Source: Deltaproteobacteria bacterium (lineage in GTDB: Bacteria > Desulfobacterota > Desulfobulbia > Desulfobulbales > UBA5123). Taken from it: a DNA stretch of 13,877 nucleotides. The position numbers and the translations under genes are program-made. Shown here piece after piece: positions 13,682 through 13,877 of the stretch (position 1 is the first letter of the stretch; every line of letters starts with the position of its first letter). Below the pieces are notes generated by a model, which searched no databases, was not told where the DNA came from, and worked only from the letters and a program-made list of their open reading frames with translations. The DNA lies in NCBI GenBank assembly GCA_021788685.1, contig JAJYKH010000022.1, positions 2,471 through 16,347 on the forward strand. The letters are read 5' to 3'.

Positions 13682-13717
13682 AAAAAAGCACTAGTCATGC
13701 ATGGGGGTTGCGCCCCC
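13682..13717 (-). terminator. Possible terminator of the thioredoxin-like gene
   Basis: On the minus strand GGGGG (13717-13713) and CCCCC (13707-13703) form a 5-bp stem just after the stop codon. A run of six T (13687-13682) follows about 15 bases later, which is too far for a classic intrinsic terminator unless the intervening bases also pair. Confidence 0.35.
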
Positions 13718-13720
13718 TTG

Positions 13721-13877
13721 CTAGAGCACCTTCTTGAGGTCCGCTTTGACTTGAGCTTCGTCGATAAGCCCCTGATAGGTCTTGACCATGTTGCCCTGGC
13801 GATCCACCAGGAAAGTCATGGGGATGCCGACCACCCCCCCGAAATCGTCGGCGACGCGGCCCGTCCCCATGCCCACG
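13721..13877 (-). CDS. TlpA/ResA-like thioredoxin-family protein (partial, C-terminus only)
   Basis: Only the last 51 residues are present; the gene continues beyond the window edge. The segment GIPMTFLVDRQGNMVKTYQG has the thioredoxin-fold cis-proline (GIP) followed by the strand pair typical of TlpA, ResA and related peroxiredoxin-like proteins, and it ends in the helix VKADLKKVL. The CxxC active site would be upstream and cannot be checked. Such proteins are usually exported or membrane-anchored thiol:disulfide oxidoreductases. The 72-aa cysteine-containing protein downstream has its own promoter, so co-transcription is not required. Confidence 0.8.
   Translation of the reverse strand, partial: VGMGTGRVADDFGGVVGIPMTFLVDRQGNMVKTYQGLIDEAQVKADLKKVL

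Overview
This 13.9 kb window is high-GC and densely coded. It looks like the chromosome of a free-living, Gram-negative, anaerobic deltaproteobacterium, most likely in the Desulfuromonadota (Geobacter/Desulfuromonas-like). That placement is an inference from gene content: PilZ proteins of the type seen in that group, sigma-54 regulators, a NapH/NosR-like polyferredoxin beside a tiny CXXC protein, and a type IV prepilin peptidase. No plasmid, phage, IS or CRISPR signature was seen.

Layout. (1) 2-1816 +: 3' part of a hybrid sensor histidine kinase (PAS, HisKA, HATPase, receiver), cut by the window edge. (2) 1922-3592 +: an unusual fusion of a histidine-phosphatase domain to a roughly 10-helix transporter-like domain, preceded by a well-formed -24/-12 (sigma-54) promoter candidate. 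(3) 3593-3984: about 390 nt with no convincing gene but strong potential RNA structure. (4) 3988-4381 +: a PilZ gene whose frame is broken at a run of ten G; removing one G restores a full-length protein. (5) 4428-8012 -: six genes on one strand, in transcription order a large protein with a possible CheW-like C-terminus, a PilZ protein, an MTH1187/UPF0045 thiamine-binding-like protein, a 56-aa CXXC protein, a membrane polyferredoxin and an exported double-SH3 protein. The last three are tightly spaced or overlap, so they are probably translated together. (6) 8203-10451 +: divergent type IV prepilin peptidase and an NtrC-type sigma-54 response regulator. (7) 10448-10531: GTGAC-based heptamer repeats forming a perfect 26-bp inverted repeat that contains the stop codons of both convergent genes. 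(8) 10513-13208 -: mnmG (tRNA wobble-uridine modification) and an upstream class I methyltransferase with a good sigma-70 promoter. (9) 13351-13569 -: a 72-aa exported Cys-containing protein with a strong promoter and terminator. (10) 13721-13877 -: C-terminal end of a TlpA/ResA-like thioredoxin.

How they fit together. Kinase, sigma-54 regulator, two PilZ (cyclic-di-GMP receptor family) proteins, a possible CheW-like protein and prepilin peptidase suggest a neighbourhood for surface behaviour and signalling. The CXXC protein, polyferredoxin and, farther away, the thioredoxin-like protein suggest cell-envelope thiol/electron transfer. The most notable points are the G10 frameshift, the phosphatase-transporter fusion, the candidate structured RNA and the repeat that ends two genes. 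All functional calls come from motifs read by eye; no database search was run.
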